From contig NZ_CP071798.1 in NCBI RefSeq assembly GCF_017498505.1, positions 2,625,501 to 2,689,500 on the forward strand: DNA of 64,000 nucleotides, read 5' to 3'. The notes beneath the pieces were generated by a model. It saw only the letters and a program-made list of their open reading frames with translations, was not told the DNA's origin and ran no database searches. Positions within the stretch are counted from its first letter, which is position 1; every line of letters begins with the position of its first letter. Source of the stretch: Sporosarcina sp. Te-1 (GTDB lineage Bacteria > Bacillota > Bacilli > Bacillales_A > Planococcaceae). The position numbers and the translations under genes are program-made. Shown in pieces: positions 54,616-63,740 of this stretch.

Positions 54616-54807
54616 ATGGAAAATGAACCAAATCGGACGATTGCCGGCACGGATATCAACGAGGTCAAACGACAGAACGCGAATTCCGGCCTGACCTATA
54701 ATCAAGTGAAAGAACTGATCGCAAAAACAGGAGGAAAAGGCACGGCCGTCTATAGCGACACTAACCCGGAGTTAGTAAAGAAGCAAATTGAGCGGGGGCA
54801 GTCGTAA
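54616..54807 (+). CDS. Small acid-soluble spore protein-like (gamma-type-like)
   Basis: The 63-residue hydrophilic protein has TDINEVKRQNANSG near the N terminus, resembling the repeat of gamma-type SASPs, then a second half (YNQVKELIAKTGGKGTAVYSD) not typical of SspE. AGGAGGTGA precedes the ATG at 54616. If it is a SASP it would be made in the forespore as an amino-acid reserve. The family call is moderate. Confidence 0.55.
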   Translation: MENEPNRTIAGTDINEVKRQNANSGLTYNQVKELIAKTGGKGTAVYSDTNPELVKKQIERGQS

Positions 54808-54811
54808 AAAA

Positions 54812-54840
54812 AGGGTTTCCAATTTTACTTGGAAACCCTA
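54812..54840. terminator. Terminator between the SASP-like gene and the hydrolase
   Basis: GGGTTTCCAA and TTGGAAACCC form a 10-bp stem with a 6-nt loop. On the minus strand TTTTTTTACG follows, so the stop codon of the hydrolase gene lies inside the hairpin. Confidence 0.75.
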
Positions 54841-55811
54841 TCCTTCTCTATGACATAGCGATTGAGAAATTGGCTCATCTTTTGCTTGTAGGCATCACCT
54901 GAAAGCGCAAATGATTCACCATGATTCGCATTCGCCACTAGGAAAATATCCTTTTCGCTTGCGGTATGGCGATAAAGATCCTCTGCCATTTCGGTTGGCA
55001 CGAATGTATCGCTTTTACCATGAATATATAATATCGGAATCCGCGTCCGCTCCACTTCTTTCAGTGCATTGGCCTCCCGGAACGAATAGCCGGCCTTAAA
55101 TTTCGTAACCAGGCTCGTTCCATCCAGCAATGGAAAAGCAGGCAGATGGAACATCCGGTTCATTTGATAGGTAAATAATGAATAGACCGACTCGTATGGA
55201 CTATCCGCAATAATGGCTTTCACTTGGCGAGGAAGCTCTTCCTCCCCACTTGCCATTAATACCGTTGCGGCTCCCATCGACAATCCATGATAGGCGACTT
55301 CCGTGTCAGGCCCTAACTTCTTAACCAATTGGTCCGTCCAGTCGATCAAATCTAACCGATCCGGCCAACCAAAACCGTAATAATCTCCCTCACTGTTGCC
55401 ATGCCCTCTCGCATCCGGCATGAAGATGTTATACCCTAACTCATTATGATAATACTGTCCGAACAGGCCCATCTGTCTTGCATTGCCAAGATAACCATGT
55501 GTCAAAATGACCAGCTTTTTGGTCGGCTTGGCCGCTGGCAAATAGTACCCGGACAGTTGTAAACCATCACGCGACGTCAGGCTCAGGCGTTCAAACTTCT
55601 GATCGGCGACCCACTGTCTCCAATCACCTTTCAAATAAAGATCGAGTGTTTTATCTGCTACTTCTAAATCTGCGTTTTTCTCAAGAAACTCTTTCGGTCC
55701 ACGCTTGATTGCCAGATCATAGAAGAAAAAACTCCCAGCAATTTGAATCACAAGAAACCCGATAGCCATAAGAATCAATATCTTTTTCCAATTGATTCGG
55801 ATCGTACTCAT
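54825..55811 (-). CDS. Membrane-anchored alpha/beta hydrolase
   Basis: The 328-residue protein has an N-terminal membrane helix (ILILMAIGFLVIQIAGSFFFY) and an alpha/beta hydrolase domain with HGYLGNARQM oxyanion loop, nucleophile elbow GLSMGAATV, acid in HGKSDTFVP and His in NANHGES. It shares the PDARGHGxSEGDYxGxGWxDRLD block with the paralogue at 60173. Substrate unknown; an extracytoplasmic esterase is likely. Confidence 0.86.
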   Translation of the reverse strand: MSTIRINWKKILILMAIGFLVIQIAGSFFFYDLAIKRGPKEFLEKNADLEVADKTLDLYLKGDWRQWVADQKFERLSLTSRDGLQLSGYYLPAAKPTKKLVILTHGYLGNARQMGLFGQYYHNELGYNIFMPDARGHGNSEGDYYGFGWPDRLDLIDWTDQLVKKLGPDTEVAYHGLSMGAATVLMASGEEELPRQVKAIIADSPYESVYSLFTYQMNRMFHLPAFPLLDGTSLVTKFKAGYSFREANALKEVERTRIPILYIHGKSDTFVPTEMAEDLYRHTASEKDIFLVANANHGESFALSGDAYKQKMSQFLNRYVIEKDRVSK

Positions 55812-55979
55812 TCCCCTTCACTCTGTCTTATGACATTCTCGATGTCTAGCATTAATATACAATAAAAGTAAGCAGGAATAAATAAGCTTTTTGATAATAC
55901 ACAAATTTGCCATGGCTTGTTTGGACGTATAGGATTGGCAACCGCACAAACACTAAGTGGACAAAGGAGGAACCATCCT

Positions 55980-56567
55980 ATGGAATATATATGGAAAACC
56001 CTGCTCGTCTTTCTGGTCGCCACTGTACTTTTGCGTATTAGCGGTAGAAAATCCATTTCTCAAATGACCATTCCTCAAGTCGTTGTCATGTTTTCTCTCG
56101 GTACTTTAATCATCCAACCTGTCATTGGCCATGGCCTATGGACAACTTTTGGCATCGCTGCCATCCTCATCGCCTGCCTTATAGTGACGGAATGGGTGGA
56201 ACTGAAGTTTGATAAATCCGAGACCGTCATTACCGGAAAAGGAAAGCCTGTTATCATTGATGGCCAATTACAAGTTGAGAATATGAAAAAAATGAGACTG
56301 ACAGTAGACCTACTGGAAGCAAGGCTTCGCCAAATTGGCGACGCCTCCCTTGAAGATATCAAAAATGCAACGTTGGAATCTAACGGACAACTTGGATATG
56401 AATTACGGGAGGAAAAGCAACCCGCGACTAAACAAGATATTCAAAACTTAATGCGCTTACTAAAAAGCGGAGAACTAAAGCCTGCAAACAACGAAGCAAC
56501 GGCAAATAATCTATTTACTGAAACAATTACAGAACAATCACCCAACAAGCGTAATTTCTTGCAGTGA
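55980..56567 (+). CDS. DUF421 (YetF/YrbG-type) membrane protein
   Basis: The 195-residue protein has three N-terminal membrane helices (WKTLLVFLVATVLLRISG; VVVMFSLGTLIIQPVI; TFGIAAILIACLIVTEW) and a cytoplasmic domain with the family motif RKSISQMTIPQ and the pattern GKPVIIDGQLQVENMKKMRLTVDLLEARLR. AAAGGAGG precedes the ATG at 55980. Some family members take part in spore germination or membrane functions; the role here is unknown. Confidence 0.88.
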   Translation: MEYIWKTLLVFLVATVLLRISGRKSISQMTIPQVVVMFSLGTLIIQPVIGHGLWTTFGIAAILIACLIVTEWVELKFDKSETVITGKGKPVIIDGQLQVENMKKMRLTVDLLEARLRQIGDASLEDIKNATLESNGQLGYELREEKQPATKQDIQNLMRLLKSGELKPANNEATANNLFTETITEQSPNKRNFLQ

Positions 56568-56636
56568 AATTTCAAGTTACCTAACTGACTGCCCTGAGTC
56601 CGAGCGCAAAACAAAGGTTCGGACACAGGGACGAAT

Positions 56637-56864
56637 GCCAGATAACCCAAATGACGTTCGATTCTTCGTTTTAACACCAGATTATCAGTTCGAACGCCAG
56701 ATTCTTGATTCCAACGCCAGATGTTCGGGTCAACGCCAAATAATAGGATCACGCGCCAAATGATGACTCCTCAATGCCAAATAATATGTTTGTATGCCAA
56801 AATCGCATCTTCTTGCGCCAAATAACAGCCGCGCATGCCAAATTCAATGATTATCGCACCAAAT
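56637..56864 (+). repeat. Array 3: GCCA[A/G]AT core at 20-21 bp period
   Basis: Cores occur at 56637, 56676 (ACCAGAT), 56696, 56716, 56735, 56755, 56776, 56796, 56817, 56837 and 56858 (ACCAAAT), mostly 20 or 21 bp apart with one skipped position. Spacers are not conserved. The array lies between convergent 3' ends, like array 2, but its core sequence differs. Confidence 0.88.
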
Positions 56865-56908
56865 CTACCGCGGTCTCATCCTGTTTGCGAGTATATGGCC
56901 CCCTGGTC

Positions 56909-57244
56909 TCACTCATTCTCCAATTCCTTCTTCCATTTTTCTTTCCAGGCCGCCACTGCTTCATCGATTTCTTTCATTGCTTTTTCTGCTTCTTCGCTCT
57001 TACGGTCTCTCAATTCTAGGAAATGAGCATGACGCAGTTCCCCCATCTCTTTTGCCAGTTCTATCGCTTTTTTTCCTTCCTCCTCATCTATCCACTTTTG
57101 GCTCTTCAAGTAGGATGCGGCTGCTACAATCCGATTCCTTTCGCGGTCCGACAAATTGGAGAGCGGATCATAGATTGCATAAAGATCCTCTCTTTGATGG
57201 ACCATTTCATGCAGTTTCACACCTTGCTGAGTGAGGACTTGCAT
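56909..57244 (-). pseudogene. C-terminal part of a frameshifted vWA lipoprotein
   Basis: The 111 codons encode a charged helical tail (LSDRERNRIVAAASYLKSQKWIDEEEGKKAIELAKEMGELR) homologous to the tail of the vWA lipoprotein at 44782-46233. No ribosome site precedes its first ATG. It is the continuation of the 57207-58310 gene after a one-base shift in an A7 run: with one A fewer the reading continues IKKWKPSRMQVLTQQ, matching the KQWLPS of the paralogue. Confidence 0.82.
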
Positions 57245-58310
57245 CCTGCTCGGCTTCCATTTTTTTGATCAATACCCCTTCGAATTCAGACTGGTTCCGG
57301 ACAGTCGCATATTGGCCGCCTCCCGCTTCGGCGACCTGCTTCAATTGGGCCTGCCCTTCATCGTCGACGTCAAATCCGATAATATTTACTTTCGCTTCAA
57401 TTTCGCTATCATTCATTTGTTTTGCAGCTTGAACGGGGTCGCCGTCACATGTTTCAATACCATCACTGACGATATAGACTATGTTTCGATACTGCTCCTT
57501 ATCAAAGGATGCTAAGTAATCGTTCGCTTTTTCAATCGCGCCGGCAAGCGGCGTCCAGCCACTGGCACTGAACGATTCCATGGCATCATGAAATGAAATT
57601 TTGTCATAAGAGGAAAGTGGGTATAGTTCATCTATCGCTCCACACGATAATCCCTTATCCGCTTTCGTGCCGGCTCCTTTATGTCCATAAGCGAAGAGCG
57701 CCACGTTCACCTCATCATCCAGCTGGCTCGTGAAGTTCTCGATCGCCTCTTTCGCGAGATCCATCTTCATCCGACCATCGACTTCTCCCTTCATGCTGCC
57801 ACTCGCATCCATGAGAATAACGATATTCGTTTTTTGTCTCTTAGCGATTTCGATTTCATCTTTACCTTCCGGCAGTTCCGGCATGACGTATCCGTGTTCA
57901 TAAGAAGCCAACTGTTCATATAGTCTTTTATATTGTCCAGAACCGAGTTGGGAAACGAGGTAGTCATAGATTTCATCCGCCCTCAAATCCGGATACTCCT
58001 TAAAATAAGCGGGCAGCTCCTCTTTCATGATGTCAGCGAACTCGTCCTCGTAAAAACGAAGATATGTAACGAAATCAACCGTCCGGGCCGCTTCTATTTT
58101 CGGTTCCATGTATTCTTCAATCAACTTTCCGGCAGGCTGCTCGACCATTCCCTCCACTGTTCGGGCTGCCACCGGAACCATTTCCTCTGAAGGACTTTCT
58201 TGTTCAACAGGGGCTGCTTCCGTCTTATCCGCTTCCTTTTGTTCCGAACAAGCTACGAGTCCCAAACAGCAAATGATCATCCACCCAATATGCCATCTCA
58301 TTGGCTTCAT
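57207..58310 (-). CDS. vWA-domain lipoprotein, C-terminus lost by frameshift
   Basis: The frame of about 367 codons has a lipoprotein signal (LVAC, Cys21) and an intact vWA MIDAS (LMDASGSM, GWTPLAGA, IVSDGIETCDGDP). It then runs off after the A7 tract near 57268 into a short unrelated tail (ASPHSARCETA). The natural continuation is at 56909-57244. The ATG at 58310 follows AGGGAGG. It is a paralogue of 44782-46233. Either the gene is damaged, or the A7 run is a sequencing artefact or slippage site. Confidence 0.85.
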   Translation of the reverse strand: MKPMRWHIGWMIICCLGLVACSEQKEADKTEAAPVEQESPSEEMVPVAARTVEGMVEQPAGKLIEEYMEPKIEAARTVDFVTYLRFYEDEFADIMKEELPAYFKEYPDLRADEIYDYLVSQLGSGQYKRLYEQLASYEHGYVMPELPEGKDEIEIAKRQKTNIVILMDASGSMKGEVDGRMKMDLAKEAIENFTSQLDDEVNVALFAYGHKGAGTKADKGLSCGAIDELYPLSSYDKISFHDAMESFSASGWTPLAGAIEKANDYLASFDKEQYRNIVYIVSDGIETCDGDPVQAAKQMNDSEIEAKVNIIGFDVDDEGQAQLKQVAEAGGGQYATVRNQSEFEGVLIKKMEAEQDASPHSARCETA

Positions 58311-58517
58311 CTGAATTCCTCCCTTTAGACACATATACAGTTCACTACGGTTCATCGAGAAGATAAGTTTCTATGTACAAGGGCCCTATTTGCACATTGG
58401 GCATTTCCACCTCTACTCAAACGAACTTAAAGGTAGCAATCTTTCCGGCAACACTTTTGCCAAGAGATATGAGAAAATGAGGCTGATACCACATAACGGA
58501 ACTGGGAGGGTTCGTAG

Positions 58518-59360
58518 ATGGCAAAGCATTTGCAGGATACCACAACATTGCATAACGGAGTTGAAATGCCCTGGCTTGGGCTTGGCGTATTCAAAGTGCA
58601 AGAAGGACAAGAAGTAGTCGATGCGGTAAAAACGGCCATTCGCCATGGATATCGGAGTATTGATACGGCCGCAGTATATAAAAATGAAGAAGGTGTCGGC
58701 CAGGCAATCCGCGAGGCGCTCGAAGAAAACGGGTTGAAGCGTGAGGATCTGTTTATCACCTCAAAAGTCTGGAATACTGACCAAGGGTACGAATCAACCA
58801 TTAAAGCTTATGAGACCAGCTTACGAAAACTCGGTTTGGATTATTTAGATCTATATCTCGTACATTGGCCTGTCAAAGGAAAATATAAAGAAACGTGGCG
58901 CGCACTTGAAACCCTTTATAAGGAAAAGAAAGTAAGAGCGATCGGCGTCAGCAACTTCAAGGTGCATCATCTCGAGGACTTACTTCAAGAGGCTGCCATC
59001 ACACCGATGGTCAATCAAGTGGAATACCATCCGCAGTTGACACAAATGGAAGTGAAAGCGTTCTGTGAACAGCATGACATCCGCCTTGAAGCATGGTCTC
59101 CTCTGGCACAAGGCCAATTGCTCGATAACCCCGCCCTATCGGAAATCGCCAATTCGCATGGCAAATCAGTCGCACAAGTGATCATTCGCTGGGACTTGCA
59201 GAACGGCGTGGTGACAATTCCGAAATCGATCAATGAAAACCGGATTGTAGAAAATGCCAATGTTTTTGACTTTCAACTGACCGATGAGGAAATGGAACGG
59301 ATCAACCAGTTGAACGCGGACAAGCGCGTTGGTCCCGATCCTGATCATATTGACTTTTAA
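58518..59360 (+). CDS. Aldo/keto reductase (YvgN-like, methylglyoxal/glyoxal reductase)
   Basis: The 280-residue NADPH-dependent enzyme has the tetrad Asp/Tyr in SIDTAAVYKNEEGVG, Lys in FITSKVW and His in LVHWPV, plus the NADPH loop IPKSINENRI. Closest by pattern to YvgN of B. subtilis, which reduces methylglyoxal. GGGAGGG precedes the ATG, and a strong terminator follows. Confidence 0.92.
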   Translation: MAKHLQDTTTLHNGVEMPWLGLGVFKVQEGQEVVDAVKTAIRHGYRSIDTAAVYKNEEGVGQAIREALEENGLKREDLFITSKVWNTDQGYESTIKAYETSLRKLGLDYLDLYLVHWPVKGKYKETWRALETLYKEKKVRAIGVSNFKVHHLEDLLQEAAITPMVNQVEYHPQLTQMEVKAFCEQHDIRLEAWSPLAQGQLLDNPALSEIANSHGKSVAQVIIRWDLQNGVVTIPKSINENRIVENANVFDFQLTDEEMERINQLNADKRVGPDPDHIDF

Positions 59361-59392
59361 GAAGCGGTAACGCCTTTTGATGAAGTAAATAC

Positions 59393-59430
59393 AGGACAAT
59401 ACATTCATAATGATGTATTGTCCTTCACTT
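59393..59430 (+). terminator. Terminator of the aldo/keto reductase gene
   Basis: AGGACAATACAT and ATGTATTGTCCT form a 12-bp perfect stem with an 8-nt loop, followed by TCACTTTG. Confidence 0.78.
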
Positions 59431-59453
59431 TGCAAAATTACCCATACATAAAG

Positions 59454-59963
59454 TTATGATTGGAAAATCAGTATAGGACCATTCCACTTCTTGTCTTGCA
59501 ACACCTTCTCATCTAACAGAGTATCGTTTGTATATTCTGTAATCACTTTTTTCCAAAAGATAAAAGCATCTTTATTCGAAAGAGTTTGCTTAACTTCCCA
59601 AACACCTTTATATTGATCAAATAAAGAAAAGGCAACTTTCTTTCCAACGCCCTTTTGTCTAAATTTCCTCATTATAAAAAAGTCACTTATAACATTTGTT
59701 TTCGCTGCTGAACTAAGTTTTGCATACTCTCTAGGAACATCAAGAATAATTAATGCAAATCCAGCGATTTCTCCATTCACTTTAATTAAAAACGGATGTC
59801 GATAATCTTCGGTCCATTGGTGATCTAGGTATTTATACGAATAGATGCCATGGTTATTTAATACATGCCCATCAAATTCACTACTGTCATAACGATATAG
59901 TTGAATTAAATGATGTAGAACTGTTTTATCTTCATATGGTATAAGCGATAAAGTAATTTCCAT
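59454..59963 (-). CDS. GNAT-family acetyltransferase, AT-rich
   Basis: The product of 169 residues has GNAT motif A (ISDFFIMRKFRQKGVGKKVAFSLFDQY) and a preceding GEIAGFALI strand. ATG at 59963 is preferred (GGGGGAAAAGGG upstream); ATG at 59993 is possible. Base composition is clearly more AT-rich than the neighbours, with many AAA, TTT and ATA codons, suggesting recent acquisition. Substrate unknown. Confidence 0.82.
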   Translation of the reverse strand: MEITLSLIPYEDKTVLHHLIQLYRYDSSEFDGHVLNNHGIYSYKYLDHQWTEDYRHPFLIKVNGEIAGFALIILDVPREYAKLSSAAKTNVISDFFIMRKFRQKGVGKKVAFSLFDQYKGVWEVKQTLSNKDAFIFWKKVITEYTNDTLLDEKVLQDKKWNGPILIFQS

Positions 59964-60172
59964 CTGCCCTTTTCCCCCATCATGTAACTTCATTTCCCTG
60001 TCTATCTGACTCTATAATAATTCCCAGTATTCTACCACACTTTTACACACTACTACTATACCAGCAATTATATTAGCCTCACACATGTTTCATCTTCCTA
60101 TTGCTTACATTGTAAAGAAGCCTTAATCTGCTCGTACTAAAATGATACGATGGATGGCAAGGGGGAATAGCA

Positions 60173-61126
60173 ATGAAACGAAAAATCGGCGTGGCGATTG
60201 GCAGCCTGGCCGCTGTCCTCGTGGTAGCACTGATTATTGCAGGAAATTATTTTTACAATCAAGGCGTGAAGCGGGGAACAGAAGTGGAACTGCATAGCGA
60301 GTCGGAAACGGTGAATGCAGTGGCTAGTGATGCGGACCATCAACTGTTGCAGGAGGCAAAGGAGTGGTTTGATTCGTCAGAACGAACGGTAATTGAAATG
60401 AAATCGTTTGATGGTTTACTGTTGCATGCGCAGTATATCCAACAGGCCAATCACTCGGATAAAGCGGTTATCCTAGCTCATGGTTTCCGTAATTCAGGGG
60501 ATAATATGGGGAAAATGGCGAAAATGTACTATGATTTAGGATTCGACATTCTACTGCCCGACGCACGGGGACACGGGAAAAGTGAAGGCGATTATATCGG
60601 CTACGGCTGGCATGATCGGCTTGACTATAAAGATTGGATCAACTATTTGATCAAAGAGCACGGAGCGAAGCAGATCTTCTTGCACGGCAATTCCATGGGC
60701 GCCGCTACGGTACTCATGACGAGCGGAGAAGAGCTGCCTCCTGAAGTGAAGGGCATTGTGGCGGATAGTGCGTATAGCACCGTAAAAGAAGAACTGGCCC
60801 ACCAGTTGAAATCCATTTACAATCTGCCAGCGTTTCCATTGCTCGAAGTAACGAGCGTAGTTTCCAAAATACGTGCAGGCTATACATTCGAAGAAGCGTC
60901 TGCTCTGGATCAAGTCAAGAAGAACCAAGTTCCACTTCTGCTCATCCACGGAGACTCTGACGACTTGGTGCCGACGGAAATGGCGTACGAGCTCTACGAA
61001 GCAGCTGGCGGTGAGAAGGAATTATGGATCGTGCCAAATGCGGGCCATACCAAGGCATTTGACAATGGCACAGCTGACTATGTTGAACGGATTCAAACGT
61101 TTGTCCAACGCGTGTTGGCTCAATGA
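60173..61126 (+). CDS. Membrane-anchored alpha/beta hydrolase, paralogue of 54825-55811
   Basis: The 317-residue protein has an N-terminal membrane helix (VAIGSLAAVLVVALIIAGNYF), HGFRNSGDNMG oxyanion loop, nucleophile elbow GNSMGAATV, acid in HGDSDDLVP and His in NAGHTKA. It shares the DARGHGKSEGDYIGYGWHDRLD block with the hydrolase 5 kb away. It probably hydrolyses an ester outside the membrane; the substrate is unknown. Confidence 0.88.
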   Translation: MKRKIGVAIGSLAAVLVVALIIAGNYFYNQGVKRGTEVELHSESETVNAVASDADHQLLQEAKEWFDSSERTVIEMKSFDGLLLHAQYIQQANHSDKAVILAHGFRNSGDNMGKMAKMYYDLGFDILLPDARGHGKSEGDYIGYGWHDRLDYKDWINYLIKEHGAKQIFLHGNSMGAATVLMTSGEELPPEVKGIVADSAYSTVKEELAHQLKSIYNLPAFPLLEVTSVVSKIRAGYTFEEASALDQVKKNQVPLLLIHGDSDDLVPTEMAYELYEAAGGEKELWIVPNAGHTKAFDNGTADYVERIQTFVQRVLAQ

Positions 61127-61165
61127 CCATCCTTACGACCTCTTCTGTACACTACATACGTAAGA

Positions 61166-61199
61166 AAAAAAGCCGTCAATCGATCGATTGGCGGCTTTT
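61166..61199. terminator. Bidirectional terminator between the hydrolase and YfhE-like genes
   Basis: AAAGCCGTCAATCGAT and ATCGATTGGCGGCTTT pair around a self-complementary core. T-runs follow on minus (TTTTTTTC) and, shorter, on plus. Confidence 0.78.
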
Positions 61200-61203
61200 C
61201 CTA

Positions 61204-61341
61204 TCACTTCTTCTCGTTTTCATCTTTTTTCAGCGCGTTATCCGCTCGTTTAAAATCCTTGGCATATAGCACTTCCTGTGTAGCACTCAATCCATTGTTC
61301 TTTTCGGTCAACCGTTCATGGGGTTGCTTTTTTTCATTCAT
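61204..61341 (-). CDS. Small YfhE-like protein
   Basis: A 45-codon gene follows AGGAGGGTGTGCC. The product is very hydrophilic, with LSATQEVLYAKDFKRADNAL in the centre, which resembles the YfhE family of small Bacillus proteins of unknown function. It is bounded by its own terminator. It is below the usual gene-length cut-off, but the ribosome site and pattern support it. Confidence 0.65.
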   Translation of the reverse strand: MNEKKQPHERLTEKNNGLSATQEVLYAKDFKRADNALKKDENEKK

Positions 61342-61418
61342 GGCACACCCTCCTTTCTGTCGCCTTCTTTTAAGTTTTTCCGATTCAATACAAGACTAAA
61401 CCGTTCAGCCGCTCCCTT

Positions 61419-63617
61419 TTAATGAAACAGCCCCGACTCCCTTGATTTTCGCAGCAATTGATGCGTCTTCCGATTAATGATTTCCTTAAAGAAGAAACCG
61501 ACGAAAAAGATGGCTACGCCCGTTATGAGCAAGAATGTGACATCCGTCAACACGCGGCTCCAGACAATCCCGCCGACCGCTTCCCGCATCAAGTCAACAG
61601 CATACGTAAATGGAAGTCCGGGGTTGATCCATTGGAAGAATTCAGGAAGCAACATGACTGGATACGTCCCTCCAGATCCAGCGATTTGCAGGACGAGCAG
61701 GACGATGGCAAGTGCCTTCCCAACATCACCGAACAACGTGACGAGTGTATAGACGAGCGTCATAAAAATGACACTGATAAAAACTCCGAACAAGATGAAC
61801 CATACCGGATTATTCGCTTTTACACCTAATAGTGTCAAGTCCCCGACGGTAACAATTATCGTTTGGAGAAAGCCAATCGTCAGAAACGTCATCAGCTTGC
61901 CGATATAAACATGGCGTGCACTCATCTCCTCGTGATTTTCGGCGTCCGTTGCCAACAGGGAAATTAACAGCAGGCAGCCGACCCAAATGGAAAGCACCGT
62001 ATAAAATGGTGTCATGCCTGTTCCGTAGTTTTTAATCGGAAACAATTTATTCTCTTTCAGCACGATCGGCTCTTCGAAAAAGCTCCGTTCCGCCTGTGGA
62101 TCATTTTGGAGCAGTTGAATGATCTCATTAATATCTGTTTCCCCTTTTACTTCCCTAATCCTGTTGGCCAAGCTTTTCACTTTTTCAGAGACATATGGAT
62201 ATTCCGCCATTACTTGATCCAGCATACCCTGCCCTTCCGCCAGATGGGTCGATGTGCTAGATAAGACGCGCTCCACTTCCGGAATGGTCGTTTGAATTTG
62301 GACGAGCATAGACCGTCCCTGCTGCAATGTTCCTTTCGCTCGTTTCACTTCGCTTCGCACAGTCGGTTCAATTGTCTGCTCGTATTCGGCAATAAACTGA
62401 TCAAGGCGAACGGACACACGGCCTGAGATATCTTGCAGATCTGTCAGCGTTTGTTTCATTTGTTGCTGCTTCCCTTCCACAAGTCCATTTAAATTGCGTG
62501 CATTCGTTTGCGTTTCTGTCATGAGGGCTTTGATTTCACCCGTCCGGTCAATCGCATTCTGCAGTCGCTGCTCACGCTCCGGGTCTGCCGGAGCGGCGTC
62601 CCCTTCCTCGGATGGTTTGGACTCCGCTGCCCTATCACGGAGCCATACAAGATCTGCCTGAATTGCGTCCACTTTCTCTATGGCATTTGTCATCCGGGTG
62701 TCGACTCGTTCTTTTGCTTGGTCGAGCTCCGAGAAATCGAGCTGGACATTCCCGACTTTCGTCAAAAAATCGTTCGTCTCTTTTGATATTCGGGAAGCCG
62801 TATTTAAATCTTGCTTGATGGTCGGTGCCATTTCGTTCAATCTGGCTTCTGCTTGATTCAAGAAACCAAGGGTCCTGTCGATTGTGCCAAGCCCTTCTGA
62901 AACAGTCTGTTTGGCGGCCGGCATTTTGTTTTGGGCTTGATGGACCAACTGCCGAGCTGTCTTCGCATCATTCCGCGTGCCAATTAATGTTTCATGAATG
63001 GCCGGCAGCTTCTCCTCCAGGTCAAAAATGTACTGTTCAAATCGTTCAATGTCAGGCAGATCTTTCTGGATTTCGACACCAACTTGATTGAACAGATCGA
63101 ATATCACTTCGTTAACCGTGGCAATAAACTGGCTGCTCACCTTCTCCACAATGACACTGGCCCCTTTTTCCGTAATCTTCGGGGCGATGGAATTCAGTTT
63201 TTCATTCACATAATATTCGATTTGGGACTTTTCAGGCTCCCCTGAAATGACCGTTCCAAGGCGCTCCGAAAAATCTTCTGGTATGATTAAAACCGCAAAG
63301 TAATCCCCATATTCGATCCCCTCCATCGCTTGCTCGCGTGTCGTGAAGGTCCAATCCATATCCCGGTTCTCCTTCAGTGTATCAACGAGCTGCCCGCCTA
63401 CATCGATCGGCTCAGCGCGGACGGTCGCCCCTTTATCCTCATTGACAACTGCGACCGGAAGCTGATCCGTATTGGCATAAGGATCCCATGAAGCATATAT
63501 ATTAAGCCAAGCGTATAAAGAAGGTAAAAATATAAGTCCCCCGATAATGATCGCAGCCACCCAATTGCGGCTCAAATTCCTTAAATCTGTTATGTAAATG
63601 GACCAACTTTTCCGCAC
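61419..63617 (-). CDS. YhgE/Pip-domain membrane protein
   Basis: The 732-residue protein has an N-terminal membrane helix (WVAAIIIGGLIFLPSLYAWLNIYASWDPYANT, a Pip/YhgE signature), a long extracellular helical region (about 180-490) with probable coiled coils, and five or so C-terminal helices forming an ABC-2-type permease domain. Relatives include phage-infection protein Pip and type VII secretion-linked YueB/EsaA. The start is GTG 63617 after GGAGGG. No ESX genes are nearby. Confidence 0.87.
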   Translation of the reverse strand: MRKSWSIYITDLRNLSRNWVAAIIIGGLIFLPSLYAWLNIYASWDPYANTDQLPVAVVNEDKGATVRAEPIDVGGQLVDTLKENRDMDWTFTTREQAMEGIEYGDYFAVLIIPEDFSERLGTVISGEPEKSQIEYYVNEKLNSIAPKITEKGASVIVEKVSSQFIATVNEVIFDLFNQVGVEIQKDLPDIERFEQYIFDLEEKLPAIHETLIGTRNDAKTARQLVHQAQNKMPAAKQTVSEGLGTIDRTLGFLNQAEARLNEMAPTIKQDLNTASRISKETNDFLTKVGNVQLDFSELDQAKERVDTRMTNAIEKVDAIQADLVWLRDRAAESKPSEEGDAAPADPEREQRLQNAIDRTGEIKALMTETQTNARNLNGLVEGKQQQMKQTLTDLQDISGRVSVRLDQFIAEYEQTIEPTVRSEVKRAKGTLQQGRSMLVQIQTTIPEVERVLSSTSTHLAEGQGMLDQVMAEYPYVSEKVKSLANRIREVKGETDINEIIQLLQNDPQAERSFFEEPIVLKENKLFPIKNYGTGMTPFYTVLSIWVGCLLLISLLATDAENHEEMSARHVYIGKLMTFLTIGFLQTIIVTVGDLTLLGVKANNPVWFILFGVFISVIFMTLVYTLVTLFGDVGKALAIVLLVLQIAGSGGTYPVMLLPEFFQWINPGLPFTYAVDLMREAVGGIVWSRVLTDVTFLLITGVAIFFVGFFFKEIINRKTHQLLRKSRESGLFH

Positions 63618-63740
63618 ATTGCAGCCCTCCAAGTCCAGACAATCTCGTCCCAAGTATACCCTTCCTTTTTGCCTTCGAATCATAGGCAAGTATTCCCCGC
63701 CCCATCAATTTGTGGTACAATCGTTCAGTTGAATAAATAA

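Noticed and set aside
57207..57290. Programmed -1 frameshift at A AAA AAA in the vWA gene
   Set aside because: A -1 shift does not lead into the C-terminal frame; +1 (or loss of one A) is required. A classical -1 slippery site does not explain it.
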